Below are positions 23,558 to 34,852 of a stretch of DNA of 64,000 nucleotides, piece after piece. How positions within the stretch are numbered: the first letter of the stretch is position 1; every line of letters starts with the position of its first letter. The notes beneath the pieces were generated by a model. That model ran no database searches. It was not told the DNA's origin and saw only the letters and a program-made list of their open reading frames with translations. Source of the stretch: Ulota crispa (Eukaryota; Streptophyta; Bryopsida; Orthotrichales; Orthotrichaceae); contig OY987243.1 of NCBI GenBank assembly GCA_963920765.1, positions 15,748,001-15,812,000 on the forward strand, in the 5' to 3' direction. The position numbers and the translations under genes were made by a program.

Positions 23558-23581
23558 CTCTGTTCCATGCCGTGGCTCCAT
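23558..23581 (-). CDS. HNL exon 1 (start exon)
   Basis: Eight codons, MEPRHGTE, ending at the donor GAG|GTTAGT. This start is inferred because it is the nearest upstream ATG whose exon ends in phase 0 and so joins exon 2 (LVGEAVYEF). It is short, so other start exons further upstream remain possible. Confidence 0.5.
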
Positions 23582-25264
23582 GCTTGACGCACTCTCGTCC
23601 CACCTGATGCCTGATGGACCCTCCTTTTTGCAAGAGAGGTGATTCTCAGATACTTGAGAACGTGAGATTGTGATGCCTTTCAGTATCCGTTCTTGGACAG
23701 GATGCAACCTTTGTCGAAGATTGCAACGTCCGGATATCCCTCTTACAATAACTTCAACGACAAAACATATTAAGGACCCTGAACAGCAATCAAGCTTTAA
23801 AGCCACGCGATAGGAAAGCCATCATATTTCTACCCCTCGGCACTGGGTCTGTCATAGTCAGCACACACCCGGCATCGTCAGCTTCTTTGCTAGAAAAGAG
23901 TTTCACATCGATCCATATGAAAAAAGTTGGCATGTTCATCACTAGTTTCTGCAGAAATGCCAAGTCAACTCATCAGCAGATGCTATCTCGTTCAGCACAG
24001 TGAGCACACGAAGAGAAGACCAAGGTACCTCGCTTTCAAGCACGACACGAGAACCGCCAAGACGGGAGCGAGCTCTTGCAAGCGAACAAAATTCGAAAAC
24101 TTAATACTGGTCAGATCCACCAATTTAGGGGCGAGTTGATTTCAACCCAATTAAAGCTCCGAAGACTTCCTGTTAACAAACCTCATCACCAACCATACGT
24201 CAAATGTGTACTCCGGCGTCGTCGAGATCCCGTCCAGAACCGCCAAAGGTGCTTGTTTGCAAGGTAGAAAACTACTCACCGAACCGAACCGACCATCCGC
24301 TTTGAAAACCTACCCGAGGAAGAAGAACTGTGAGCACAGTACTGTCATTGTCGCTGCTACTCGCTCTAAAAAAATCCTTTGGTAATTCTTTATCAGGAAA
24401 ATTTTAAGGATACCCCTGGAATTTGCCAGTTTGTATAGATACTCCTGATTATTCAGAAATTGCACAAATACCCTTGTACCGTAATTTCCAAGCGTTTGTT
24501 CTATTGTTCATGCCACTTCTTTCTCCTTTGTGCGCATACTGCTTCTTTTCCACTACTTACTTTAATAGGTCATGTAGGAAATAGAGTGCATAACACCAAA
24601 CGCTTGAAAATTATGGTCTAAGGGTATTTGTGTAATTTCTGAAAAATCACGAGTATCTATGCAAACATGGCAAATTTCAGGGCTATCCATAAAATTTTCC
24701 CTTTTCTTTAGAAACACTGACGGTAGAACCTACACCAAAAGGTCCCAAAGAACGACACGCGCTCACACTACCACAAGTTTCGATCATCTACCAAAAGGAA
24801 CAGTATGGGCATCGGCAACAATAGAAGATGCAAGCTTCACGAAGAGGATGCCACGAACGCAAGAACTGCAACAATAAATTAAGGCATGCTGAGTTTGTAG
24901 GGTTTAAATAGTATGCTGATACTCACCCAAAAAGCTCCCGCAAAGAACAGACACTGCCGCCAAAGCGTTGAGTACCAGAGTATACAGCAGATCAACTACT
25001 CCACCACTTGGAAAGCCCACGTCTTCGGATACAGACTGCTTTCACGAACACGTTTGCAGTACCGCCAGTAAGAGCTTCAAAGAGGGCAATAGGTAGGCAA
25101 TTCCGACCTCCTTTAACTTACAGGTCATGTCCAGAAGCACACGGAACTCTGGAGACCGACAAAATTGTTGAAGAAACAAACGTTCTCAACACATCGAAAA
25201 TATTATTCATTCGGCTAGATTAGATCTCGTTAGCTCGAGTCTGTAGCAACCGACCACTGATTGA
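23582..25264. other. 5' flank of the HNL gene
   Basis: Moderate GC with no convincing further exon; the small ORFs on both strands are not protein-like. It must contain the promoter if the gene is transcribed, but I see no clear TATA element. A MITE occupies 24396-24700. Confidence 0.4.
24396..24700. mobile_element. MITE, GGGAAAATTTCATGGATACC family, copy 1
   Basis: The left arm has GGAAAATTTTAAGGATACCC, then TTTGTATAGATACTCCTG and AAATTGCACAAATACCCTTG. The right arm reads these back in inverse order to AAAATTTTCC. The arms are about 110 bp each. Relatives: 31129, 37604, 42297 and 49607. Confidence 0.85.
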
Positions 25265-26448
25265 AACGCGTTATTCGTTAATTTGGGAAAAATGAGGGGT
25301 CCCATTTTGTACTCACATGAATCTGAGACTGTCACCGTAATTTATGTGTAATCATATTCTTTAAATTCAAGAGGCCTCCTGAAACCTGCTTAACCCCTAA
25401 AGGATCAGACCCCCTTTTTAAAAACATAGCGATTTTGGGCAAGTACCTTTGATTGGAACATTTCATATTTTATGCTAAAAATTTAATAGAATGTGGGGAC
25501 AAGATTTATCTTTCATATGCACTAAATTTCATGACATTTGGAATTATTAGTAAAATGTTATGGCCTAATATGTTGTTTTTTACGTTTGTTGGGCAGCCTA
25601 GGCAAATTTTTAAAAATCGCTTTTTTCAAATTTTTTAAAAATTGGTTTAGGAGATTTGTGTGAATGTAAGAAGCTTTGAATAATTCTACTTGGATCAACG
25701 AGATGAAAGTAATGAGGATTTTTTGTTTGCAGGTAGTTATGGATTCTCTACTCCAAACTAAACTTTGAAGTCCATTCGTTTACTCAAATTTCAACATTTG
25801 GAACAAAAAACAAAACCAAATGATGAATATTGTTTATGACAATATTATGACCATTGGGATTGGCATTTTTCATTTCCATAATTAAATTCTTAACAATTTA
25901 ATGGTTTGAATCATTCTCTACTTCTTTTTACTTACTAATTCTTTTCCATATGTTATACAACTCCAAATGATTTGAAACTTTTTTGATATGTACTTTACAT
26001 AGGTGGAATAAGGAATTTAGAGAAGCACCGCCCACATGGCCTTTTTTCACAAGACGTTTTTGAATACTCAAACCATTCTAACTTCCAATCCACGTGGCAG
26101 AAATCTCTGAATTTTTTTCCACATCTTCTCAAACCATTCTTTTGCAAGATCCTACGGTCACATATGCATAAAAATGTTTTTGTTTTCAAATTTGGTTGAC
26201 GCTCTATAAATGGCAGTTTTGAAGAGTTTTTGGTGAAAAATTTGCTTGGTCATTTAGGGGTTAATGAACTTTTTGTCCAAATTTTCAAATGTTAACAAAT
26301 TTTTTGTCAAAAAAGAACATCTTTTTAGAAGATATATATCTCATTTCATTAGAAAATAGTCAACAGATTCCCAAACATGGCGTTCAATTCCAAAAAAACC
26401 AAAGGTCCCCTTTTGTAAGCATTTTCCCAAATTAACGAATAACGCGTT
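25265..26448. mobile_element. MITE, AACGCG(T)TATTTGTTAATTTGGG family, with nested piggyBac-like element
   Basis: Its ends are AACGCGTTATTCGTTAATTT and the exact inverse at 26421-26448. TTGA flanks both sides (25261-25264, 26449-26452), a 4-bp target duplication. The element is split by the insertion at 25390-26264; without it, it would be about 310 bp. Confidence 0.85.
25390..26264. mobile_element. piggyBac-like non-autonomous element, copy B
   Basis: The ends are TTAACCCCTAAAGGATCAGA and its near-inverse CTTGGTCATTTAGGGGTTAA. It is homologous throughout to copy A at 610-1520 and is inserted in the MITE above at a TTAA. Confidence 0.8.
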
Positions 26449-27196
26449 TTGAGTACTTATTCTAACGCTTCCCAAGAAAATAGTTAGTGCGTTTTGTGTA
26501 CCATTAATAGACTTTCGATTTAAACAAGAAGTACAGTAATTTAGCAAAGGGGTAGACTGACAACGCTTTGAGCACTCCGCTGAAAAATATAGAATTATTC
26601 AGACACGTCCATGAGATGTGGTTCTGTATAAAAGAAACTTGCCGAGGTTCAATGAGTTATGATTTAAAGGAAAATCTCCGCATAAAATGGCACCATCTAT
26701 GCAAGTGCGTGGGGCTTCTAGCAACGCTATCAACTGTGCAATAAAGTACAGGAGTCCTCAAAGAATCATGAGGCCTACCCAGATACGATTCACACGAGAC
26801 AAAAATAGAAAACAAATGGGGAAACTGTAACACATAACACACCTTATTAGGTAAATTGGGAAAAACAGAGGGGTCATTTTGTTTTCCACCTTAATTTCAC
26901 ATCAATCAACGTACGCATATCTATTACTCAAAAGTTGTAATTTTTGAAGTTCTTGGAGGCAATCATTGAGATTTTACTATGGTACAAGAAAATGCATACT
27001 TGTTTTGTATATCTAGTGAACCATCGAACAAAGAAACTTACTGTAAATACCATTGACAGTTCTTAAAGTTGAAAAGTACAGCACGAGTGATATTCTTCTT
27101 AACAACTCAAACCGATTTGGAAAATCAGATTTTGGACAAGAACTGCTCTTTTCTGGTCCATTGTTCCTGCAAACAAATTGGTAGTAGGATGATGTG
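26449..27196. other. intergenic with a partial MITE end
   Basis: At about 26850-26900 the sequence TAAATTGGGAAAAACAGAGGGG resembles the inner terminus of the AACGCG MITE family, without a visible partner. No gene was seen. Confidence 0.4.
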
Positions 27197-27209
27197 GACG
27201 CGTTATTTG

Positions 27210-28162
27210 TTAACCCCTAAATGCCCAAGGCACCCAATTTGGGTGTCCAAAAAATTTCAAGAAACTTTGAAACCCTGTTGAAGGTACGGATTTTATCATT
27301 TTCAGGTTCCTTTTTTTGGAAAGTTGCTTGCTCAAGTTAGCTCCACCGTTCAAATTCAACTTCCTTCATATCTTTTTCCAATTTTTTTGGTGGAAGGTTA
27401 ACTACAAGCATACATTTTGTGTCATGAATAGTGTCGTGAATAGTGTCATGAATAGTGTCATGAATGGTGTCGTGAATAGTGTCATGAATAGTGTCATGAA
27501 TGGTGTCATAGAACCTATGAGAAGTTGCCACATTGAAAAGGCGGGCATCAAGTTGAGCAAAAGGTGAAGATTTCCCTTGGGCAATAAGGGCCTTTTTACT
27601 AAAATTTTGACATTTAGCAAAATCTAAAAGTGCTTTTGGACTAATTTCACTTGGAATGTCTTTGTTATTAAAATTGGAATCTATTCACCGTTGAAAATCT
27701 TTCATTTGTATTGATTTTTGGTCAATAATTGAAGCTGAAATTTTATTTGTATTAGACGGTTGCGTTCTGACAGTTGCGTTGCAGGCTCATTTGTGAAATT
27801 GTGGTCATGGATTTGGAAGGGGGGCCATTGATTTTGAAGTAACAACAATAAACACTAAAGCAATCTAAGTGGTTGTTTTCCAAATTTGTATCTAGAAGTT
27901 GCCAATTTGCATTAGAAGTTTCGGGTAGCTCCAGAAAAAGCAAAAAATTCTATACTCATCATCATTCAATTGCAAATATCTTAAAATCCGCATGGCCATT
28001 TTGGATTCTTGTTGGAGAGTGCTATCTAGAAGTCTTGAAGTTCAAGATTCAACCGTTACAATTTTATTTTGATGTTTAATAATGATCTTACAAGGACAAA
28101 TCAAAAACTTCAAAACTGCCTTCCAAAAACAAGAAAAACACCCTTGGGCATTTAGGGGTTAA
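27210..28162. mobile_element. piggyBac-like non-autonomous element at a provable TTAA site
   Basis: The ends TTAACCCCTAAATGCCCAAGG and CCTTGGGCATTTAGGGGTTAA are perfect inverses of about 20 bp. The element splits the conserved host phrase ATTTG-TTAA-(A/T)TTGGGAAAAA, which is intact with one TTAA at 25274 and 32698. TTAA is therefore duplicated target, not element sequence. It is homologous to 29241-30157. Confidence 0.9.
27419..27510. repeat. 12-bp minisatellite (GTGTCATGAATA)
   Basis: About 7.7 units with C/T and A/G variants at fixed positions. The homologous element at 29241-30157 has only about one unit here (near 29471), so the array grew after the copies separated. Confidence 0.9.
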
Positions 28163-29240
28163 ATTGGGAAAAATGGAGGAATCATTTTGTACTCCACCTT
28201 AAATCCAAAAAGTCACCTTAAACCATATTCAAAGGTATCAAATTCAATCTGAGCCACTAAGATTTTTTCCCTTTCAAATTCCTCTTCTCAGGTGAGGGCA
28301 CGTGTACCAAAAAAAGCGTTGTGAGCCATTAGAAAAAATATGAGCTCTCTAGAAGGCCGCTAAGAACCCCTCTCAAGGGGTCTCCTTAATTGTTTTAATT
28401 TGTACTTTGGAGTAATAAAAATTCCTTACACCCTATTATGTCTTTGACTACAATCATGGCTCACATTGACATGTCCAATTTTCATTGGGCGCCACAATTA
28501 CATGTACATATAACCATGGTTCTTTTTTTCAATATTAAAATCTTTAACTTAGTACTTGTGAGGGTGACAGTAGTTATGATTGTGTACAATAGTAGAAGAA
28601 TAACTAAAAAATTATGACATAGTACTAAATTGCCATTTTCTATTCATAATTTTTTTGATGTACAATAGAAAAGTCATACAAGATAGAGACACTTCACACA
28701 CGCTTTTAATGTACGCGGCCTAGGCTCAATAAATGTTAAAAGTGTCAACTCTTAAGAGCCTTGTGAAGAGTTCATATTTTCTCTAATGCTCAATTTCAGG
28801 TGGTCACCTAAAACCTTCAAAAATTCCAAAATGTACTGTTTTCCCCAATACCGCATTTGTGATGAAAAAATGGTGGCACTGGATTCCATCCTCCTTTGCA
28901 AAAGGAGACTTCATTGTTGACAATTCAACCTCTGCCGACCACAGACCGATATCCCGGAGGGATTGTGAGTGGGGAAGATTGTCGTCCTGACGTACTAATT
29001 TTTTTTATGTTGTGGAGCCAGCTTTCACGAATTTAATGAAAGAATTGCGCCTCGACATTAGTTTGCTGACCACTTCCTGTTGATGTTCTCCGACAAACTA
29101 ATCTCAAAGGAGTCTCGTGCAGGGACTCGGTCACAGAACGCGCACTCTGTGCAGTGCAACAGCGTTTTGCTCAGCTCGGATCAGCTTGGCTCCGTGATGT
29201 TCATAAACCAAGGTATTTACGCAAAGTGATGAAGCATTTT

Positions 29241-30157
29241 TTAACCCCTAAATGCCCAAGCCACCAAATTTTGGTTTTCAAAAAACTTCCATGAACGTTG
29301 AAACCTTGTCGTAGGTAAATATTTTATTCATTTAAAGTTTTTTTCTGAAGAAGTCGTGGGTTGAAGTGAGCTTCAACGTTCAATTATAATATTCTCCATA
29401 CCTTATTTCAATTGTTTTTGGTGGAAGTTACATTGCAAGCATATCTCTTGCACACCATATAGTTTGATGAATAGTGTCATATTGTCATTGCAAAGCCTAT
29501 GACAAGTTGCCATATTGAAAAAATGGGCATCAAGTTGAGAATGAAGTGAAAACCTTGGGCACTCCCATGGGTAGTGAGGACCCTTTTGTTGAAAAAAATT
29601 CTTTTAACAAAATCCTAATATGTACTTGCACTAATTTCACTTGGAATGTATTTGTTATACAAATGAAATTCATTCACCATTGAATTCTCTTTCATTCATG
29701 ATGGTTTTTGGTCAATAATTGGAGTTGAAATTTTTCTTTGTATTAGGTGGTAGCTCTTTGACAATTACACTGCAAGTTCATTTTTGAAACTACGGTCATT
29801 AATTTGGAAGGGGAGTCATTAGTTTTGAAGTAACAACAACAAGCATTAAATGGTTGTAAGTGGTTCTTTCCCACTTTGTAAACAATAGTTGTCATTTTTG
29901 CATTTGAAGTTTTGGGTGGCTAAAAAAAAACCAAAAAATTCCATACTTAGTCACATTCAATTACAAATATCCTAAAATCCACAAGGCCTTGTTTGAGGTT
30001 TTTTTGGTTAGTATCTCTATCTAGAAGCTTTGAAGTTCAAGATCTTAAGGTTACAATTTTGTTGGGATGTTTAATAATAATCTTACAATGACAATTCAAA
30101 AACTTCAAAATTGCCTTCCAAAAACAAGAAAAACACCCCTAGGCATTGAGGGGTTAA
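29241..30157. mobile_element. piggyBac-like non-autonomous element
   Basis: The ends are TTAACCCCTAAATGCCCAAG and CCTAGGCATTGAGGGGTTAA. It is homologous along its length to 27210-28162, including the ending AAAACTTCAAAATTGCCTTCC. Confidence 0.85.
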
Positions 30158-30297
30158 ATCGTTAAAGGAAAGTCAAGAAATGTCAATTTGCGTCAAAGGG
30201 TTCGTTCCCACGCAATTCATCTTTTGCCATTACAAAATACACAACACCAATGAAATTGCATCTTGCACTTTTGACCTTTGATCCGTCCAATAATCAC

Positions 30298-30602
30298 TAC
30301 ACTAAATATTGCATTATGGTGCCCTACACTATTTTCTTGGCATTTTACCCTATTAAAACTTTACTTGATACTACAATAATTTTCAGCAACAATTACTGAT
30401 TTTTTTAATTTTTAAAGGCCTAACAACAACAAATAAAGTTGTGGAGAAGCAAACTAGCAGCATCTATGTCATAAATCATGTGAAGTCCTAATATTTAAAA
30501 AGTTGCATGTGTCTCTAAGTGGCCAAGGGATGAGTCACAAGGTAACTTCTCATGGTCAGGCAACTTGATTGTTAAGACAACCTAAATGCACTATTTAGTG
30601 TA
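30298..30602. mobile_element. MITE, TACACTAAATATTG family
   Basis: It starts TACACTAAATATTGCATTA and ends TGCACTATTTAGTGTA, with GGTGCCC / GACAACC inside. It also shares the CTAACAACAACAAA word with 5903-6427 and the GTTGTTGTTAGGCC word with 40032-40580. Confidence 0.75.
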
Positions 30603-31128
30603 ATGTTCACAAATGTGGCTAAATTTAAAAAAAAACACGTCATTTCAATTATTTCTTTTTACATTAATAATACAAATGCATCCTAATTCAAAAAATATGT
30701 GGACTTGCAAAGCACACTAATAAAAAATTCTACAACAATTTAAATCAAATCAACATATTTTGGGCTACAACATTTAAATACTATTTCAAATAATACAAAT
30801 CAAGTGGCCATAATCCCAAGATGATTGTGCAAGCAAGTAGCTCCACTAGAGACCTTGTGGAAGATTTTGCATTATGAAGGATCCACCACCAAGTATAGTA
30901 ATTTCTATAGGTACAACAAAAGGTTGGAATCGATATCCTACTTGGAGACACGTGCTTGGAGATGAAAGATAGGAGGCATACCACATTTTCATACTAATTA
31001 GATATAATTATCCAAATTTGTATGATGGAATCTTACACTATTTCCAAATCTTGCACTAGTTAGAATAACTTGTGTGGCACCAAATCATATTTGTTAAGTA
31101 TACACATATGTGAATATCATAGTATTAG
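30603..31128. other. intergenic, no feature seen
   Basis: AT-rich. A minus ORF at 30781-30984 is not protein-like. Confidence 0.4.
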
Positions 31129-31437
31129 GGGAAAATTTGATAGATACTTTTGGAGTTTCCAATACTTGTTTAGGTACCCTTGATTTTTTAGAAATTGCAC
31201 AAATACTCTTGGATCATAAATTTTCAATTTAATTTGTTGTGCTTGACACTTTGTTCATGACCACTATTATAACAAAGAATGTTATAGAATAGATAAGAAG
31301 CAATGTGCGCACAAAAGGACAAGGAAGTGGCATGTACAACAAAGTAACTTCTTGAAAACTATGATCTAAGGGTATTTGTGCAATTTGTGAAAAACCAAGG
31401 GTAATGCAACCTTTAGAGATATCCATCAAAATTTCTC
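31129..31437. mobile_element. MITE, GGGAAAATTTCATGGATACC family, copy 2
   Basis: The left arm GGGAAAATTTGATAGATAC and AAATTGCACAAATACTCTTG are read back on the right as GGGTATTTGTGCAATTT and ATCCATCAAAATTTCTC. It is the most diverged of the five copies. Confidence 0.75.
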
Positions 31438-31872
31438 TAGTACTCCCTTTGTCCCTCAAAAAATCTCCAAAAAGCTTCGATGTGAGGGATTAACTATGTT
31501 TTTAGTCTTTGTGCTAGTGACACATGCATTCAATAATCAATAACTTATATACCATTATACCAAGTGTACGCAAAATCTCCAGCTTTGACAACAATGTTTG
31601 GGCACCCAAATTCCATCCAAAAAGTACCATATTTGTGACATAGGTTGTAAATGTTGCTAGCTCCTCATTGTTTATGATTTAAAGATTATTGGTAACAATG
31701 GTACCTTATATGGGCAAGGCACTACAAAGAATCAAAAACTGTTCAAATTGACACAACTTGATTGACTAAACATGTTTGAATTCACAAGAAAATGTCCTAA
31801 TTTATAAAAAAAAGACCAAATTGACAATGTTCCCTTGTGGCACCAAGCTTATTAGGAGAGCTCCTTCATTGC
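31438..31872. other. intergenic with a Stowaway-like end
   Basis: TACTCCCTTTGTCCCTCAAA at 31440 resembles the terminus of plant Stowaway elements, but I find no matching opposite end. Nothing else was seen. Confidence 0.35.
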
Positions 31873-32522
31873 TTAACCCCTCAATGCCCAAGGGGCTGAA
31901 ATTCCGCCCCTTTGAATTTTGTTCAAGGATTCCCCAAAGTTTTTTCCAAATTTTTTTGTGGTTATTATTATATCTAAATTATTGTTGAAGTCTAGTTTCA
32001 GCATCAAGAGTCTGATCTTGAAAATGAATTAACATGATTTGTCTATTCAAGATTTTGTGCAAGGGTGTCCATTGCAAATCTTCACTTTCTAGTGTTGAAG
32101 GCTCTTGGAAACAAGCCTCAAGTATGCTAGAACTTAGAGAAAAATTGCATTAAAAATTCATTTAAAAAAATTGTAGAATAGATTTTGAGAAGCTGGAAAT
32201 TGATTGGGGTTATGCATGTTATACTTTACATACTCATATTTTTTGGTACCCTCAATTTTAGGTTTGAGATGCAAAAAGAGGATTGAAAGACTTCAAATCA
32301 CTTTCAGAGTTTTATCCCCCTCATGATTAAACATTATAATCTTTCAATCCATAAGTGAAATAGTTGTGATTTCTTTTTGTATGCAATCTATAACATGTCT
32401 ACTCTGAATTTGTACAATTACATTTCAAAAAAATTGATAAGATTGATCAAAATGCCAGCATTTTGTTCACTTTCAAGCAAATTCTGAGATACTCCAAAAT
32501 TCTAGGGGCGTTGAGGGGTTAA
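31873..32522. mobile_element. piggyBac-like non-autonomous element
   Basis: The ends are TTAACCCCTCAATGCCCAAG and GGGGCGTTGAGGGGTTAA. It is homologous in inverse orientation to 9205-9850. Its right TTAA overlaps the TA that flanks the next element, so the two are directly abutted. Confidence 0.8.
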
Positions 32523-32660
32523 GGTAGGAGCACCCATAAGCGTCAATCTAAGGGTTTTGAACTTGATGAGTATTAATAAACAACTAGCAAATTATAGAAT
32601 CCTATTAGGAATAGAAAAATATTGAGTTTGCACTTCTGTATGTATTATTTTGATATTGTG

Positions 32661-33555
32661 CTTGGGGAGATCACTAGCCTATGTTTTAGAACGCGATATT
32701 TGTTAATTTGGGAAAAACAAGGGTCCCACTTTGTTTTCCCCTCAAATCCAAAAGTTACTTTAAAGCCAAATTCAAAGGTATTAGATTCAATCTGAGCCAC
32801 TAAGATCTTTTCCCTCACAAATCCCTCCTCTCAGATGAAGGCACGTGTTGGTTTGAGGTGATCACCTCAAACTTCTTGACTTACTTCTTGAAAGTCCCAA
32901 AATGTACCATTTTTCCCAAATTAACCAATATTGTGTTTTAGGAACCATTTGAGTTAAAAGATAGGGTCCATTTTATTCAAAGGATATATATTTTTTAATA
33001 TGTAGACATACTATAGGGTTCATGAAATACTATGTATTTTATTATATATAAATTAGGATATGTAAAAACATTAGGTAGTAGGATTTTTTTATTAATAAAT
33101 TAGCCTTAACAAATAGGGGTTGTAAAAAAAATTAGTGTTGTTTGCTACCTTCCATGTTAAATTGTTTTAAATATATGCCATAGAATTGAGAAATACTAAG
33201 AACTTGTTATTAAAAAATTTCACTTAGACTATAGCCCTCTAAATCATATGTTTGTTATTGGTTTTAGGGTGAATACTATGTGTGTATATGTAATAGAAAG
33301 TAAGATTTTTTTTTGATGAATAGTGGAGATAGGATAAAATTGGACAAATCAAATTTATACATAAAAAAGCCCCATTTAAAAACCAAATAAATGAATTTAT
33401 AAAAAAAATATAGGGTACTAGAAACATGATCCGCGTAGCTTTTTATATAAAAATATGGTCATTTTAATTACCATATTTTAGATAAATAGCCCTACATCAA
33501 ATACCCTCTTAACTCATGTGTATACCATAAAATTATATGGAGTGATCTCCCCAAG
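32661..33555. mobile_element. hAT-like element (8-bp target duplication), middle level of nest
   Basis: A perfect 14-bp terminal inverted repeat, CTTGGGGAGATCAC, has ATATTGTG on both sides (32653-32660 and 33556-33563). An 8-bp duplication is the hallmark of hAT transposons. No transposase is visible; the interior is very AT-rich. The related unoccupied site is at about 4863-4872. Confidence 0.8.
32690..32937. mobile_element. MITE, AACGCG family, inner level of nest
   Basis: It starts AACGCGATATTTGTTAATTT and ends with the inverse AATTAACCAATATTGTGTT. TTAG lies on both sides (32686-32689, 32938-32941). It is an uninterrupted 248-bp copy that shows the empty TTAA site used by the element at 27210. 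Confidence 0.85.
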
Positions 33556-33966
33556 ATATTGTGAGAATAAGTTGTGAATTTTTAAAGAGTTGATTGCCAT
33601 TGCACCCATAACCAACACCAAGGTGTCATGTTCACATGTTTTACATCCTTGTGATTACATCTATTCATTTCCATAGATTTTCCAAGATTTCAAAGGTGAT
33701 GGTTATGGGGACACTAACGCTTATGGGTGCTCCTACCTTAACCCTTAAACGTCAAGGAGCATAGTAGATATGTTACCGTATATCTAGCATTTGCTACCAA
33801 CAATTTTTTTTAACTTGGGATCTCAAATAGCACACTAGAACCGCGTTTATCTATATTCCAACTTCTTTGTTGATCTCAAATGTAGTAGAGGCGTGTATCC
33901 ATTCCAAATACAAGAAAAATACCATGTATTGTGTTGGTCACAAAGGGCCTTTCTTATGTTTAAGGA

Positions 33967-34730
33967 TTAACCCCTAAACACCCTCAAGGACCAAAAGTAT
34001 CCTTGCATGATTTCAAAAGCTTGTTTGAGGCATTAAATCTAATTTTTTTATCTTGCTATAAATTACAATTATGAAGGCATTCAAGTTGTCCATGCCAATA
34101 GAGTCTAATGGCAAGGAAAGCCAAATGTTGCACAAGTGTTGCAAGAGGATTGATTGGGTGAAACACCATATGAGGTGTGGTGGCAAGGAGTATTGTACAA
34201 GCTGCAACTTGTCAATATTTTGTGCAAGATTCATTGTGTGTGCTTTGTGGTAGCAAGAAATTTGTTTGCAAGGGTTCAAGCATGTTCTAAATCCTTATTA
34301 TGGCAACCCTCACCAATTGTGCCACTCATTGTTTTCCGTACAATAGCAATTTGAAGCCCTAAAACTTGACATGAAAAGAAGTGCAATCTTCAATAATTTG
34401 CAAATGTGTTCATTCACATCTAATCTTGCTATCCAAAAAAATTGAGATGAATCAAGGGCTTATAGAATTTTGTAAAAATCATCAAATAGCAACTACCTAC
34501 CAAAAAATGAGATTTTGCTATCACATGTTGTTGGATCAAATGTTATAATCTCCCATCTCCCACAATCAATTGTTCCCAAAATTTGCAAGGCGTTTTCTAA
34601 GTAGGTATTCCACTATTCTCAATGGTCACTTTTTGAGGATCATCCAATTGACTAAGATACAATTTATCAAAGTTGTAGGTCTCCCAAAACCCTGATTTTG
34701 GTGAAAGTGACATGGGCCCTTAGGGGTTAA
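33967..34730. mobile_element. piggyBac-like non-autonomous element
   Basis: The ends are TTAACCCCTAAACACCCTCA and GGGCCCTTAGGGGTTAA. It is homologous in the same orientation to 51918-52740, e.g. GTTGCAAGAGGATTGATTGGG against GTCGCAAGAGTTTTAATTGGG. The small ORFs on both strands are incidental. Confidence 0.8.
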
Positions 34731-34852
34731 CTTGCCCCACAAGCATAGTCTGGGAAATTTCTTTAGCTTAACCGGCCAATTTTTGACATTCTATTGGGAC
34801 AACCGGTTGCCTAGAGTATACTCCTGACTAAACCTATAGAAAATAAAGAATA

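Larger units (their letters stand above)
17650..23581 (-). pseudogene. HNL-type resistance gene: alpha/beta-hydrolase-NBS-LRR, frameshifted
   Basis: Five exons on the minus strand: 23581-23558, 23431-22777, 21456-20899, 20521-19701 and 18523-17650. If four 1-bp indels are allowed for, every intron is phase 0 and the frame runs about 977 codons. In order the product has a SERAC1/DUF676-like hydrolase, an NB-ARC (P-loop near residue 322) and LRRs. This combination (HNL) is known from liverworts and some other early-branching streptophytes, and the class is presumed to act in immunity. Indels: about 23344, 22954 and 20218 (one base short) and 18480 (one base extra), all in short homopolymers. 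The GLPL motif of the NB-ARC is also absent. The HSP70 and F-box genes nearby have no such breaks, which favours real decay, but assembly error is possible. Confidence 0.75.
27197..28857. mobile_element. MITE, AACGCG family, with nested piggyBac-like element
   Basis: The left end (G)ACGCGTTATTTG continues after the insertion as TTAAATTGGGAAAAATGG. The right end is TTTTCCCCAATACCGCATT. TGTG flanks both sides (27193-27196, 28858-28861), a 4-bp duplication like those of the related copies. The inserted element takes up 27210-28162. Confidence 0.75.
32522..33738. mobile_element. outer TA-flanked MITE of a three-level nest
   Basis: AGGTAGGAGCACCCATAAGC on the left and its inverse GCTTATGGGTGCTCCTACCT on the right, with TA on both sides. 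It is homologous to 4732-5045 except for a central insertion at 32661-33555. Confidence 0.85.

Noticed and set aside
27337-27567. ORFs with IHDT, VMNS or FMTL repeats
   Set aside because: They are translations of the 12-bp minisatellite in three frames.
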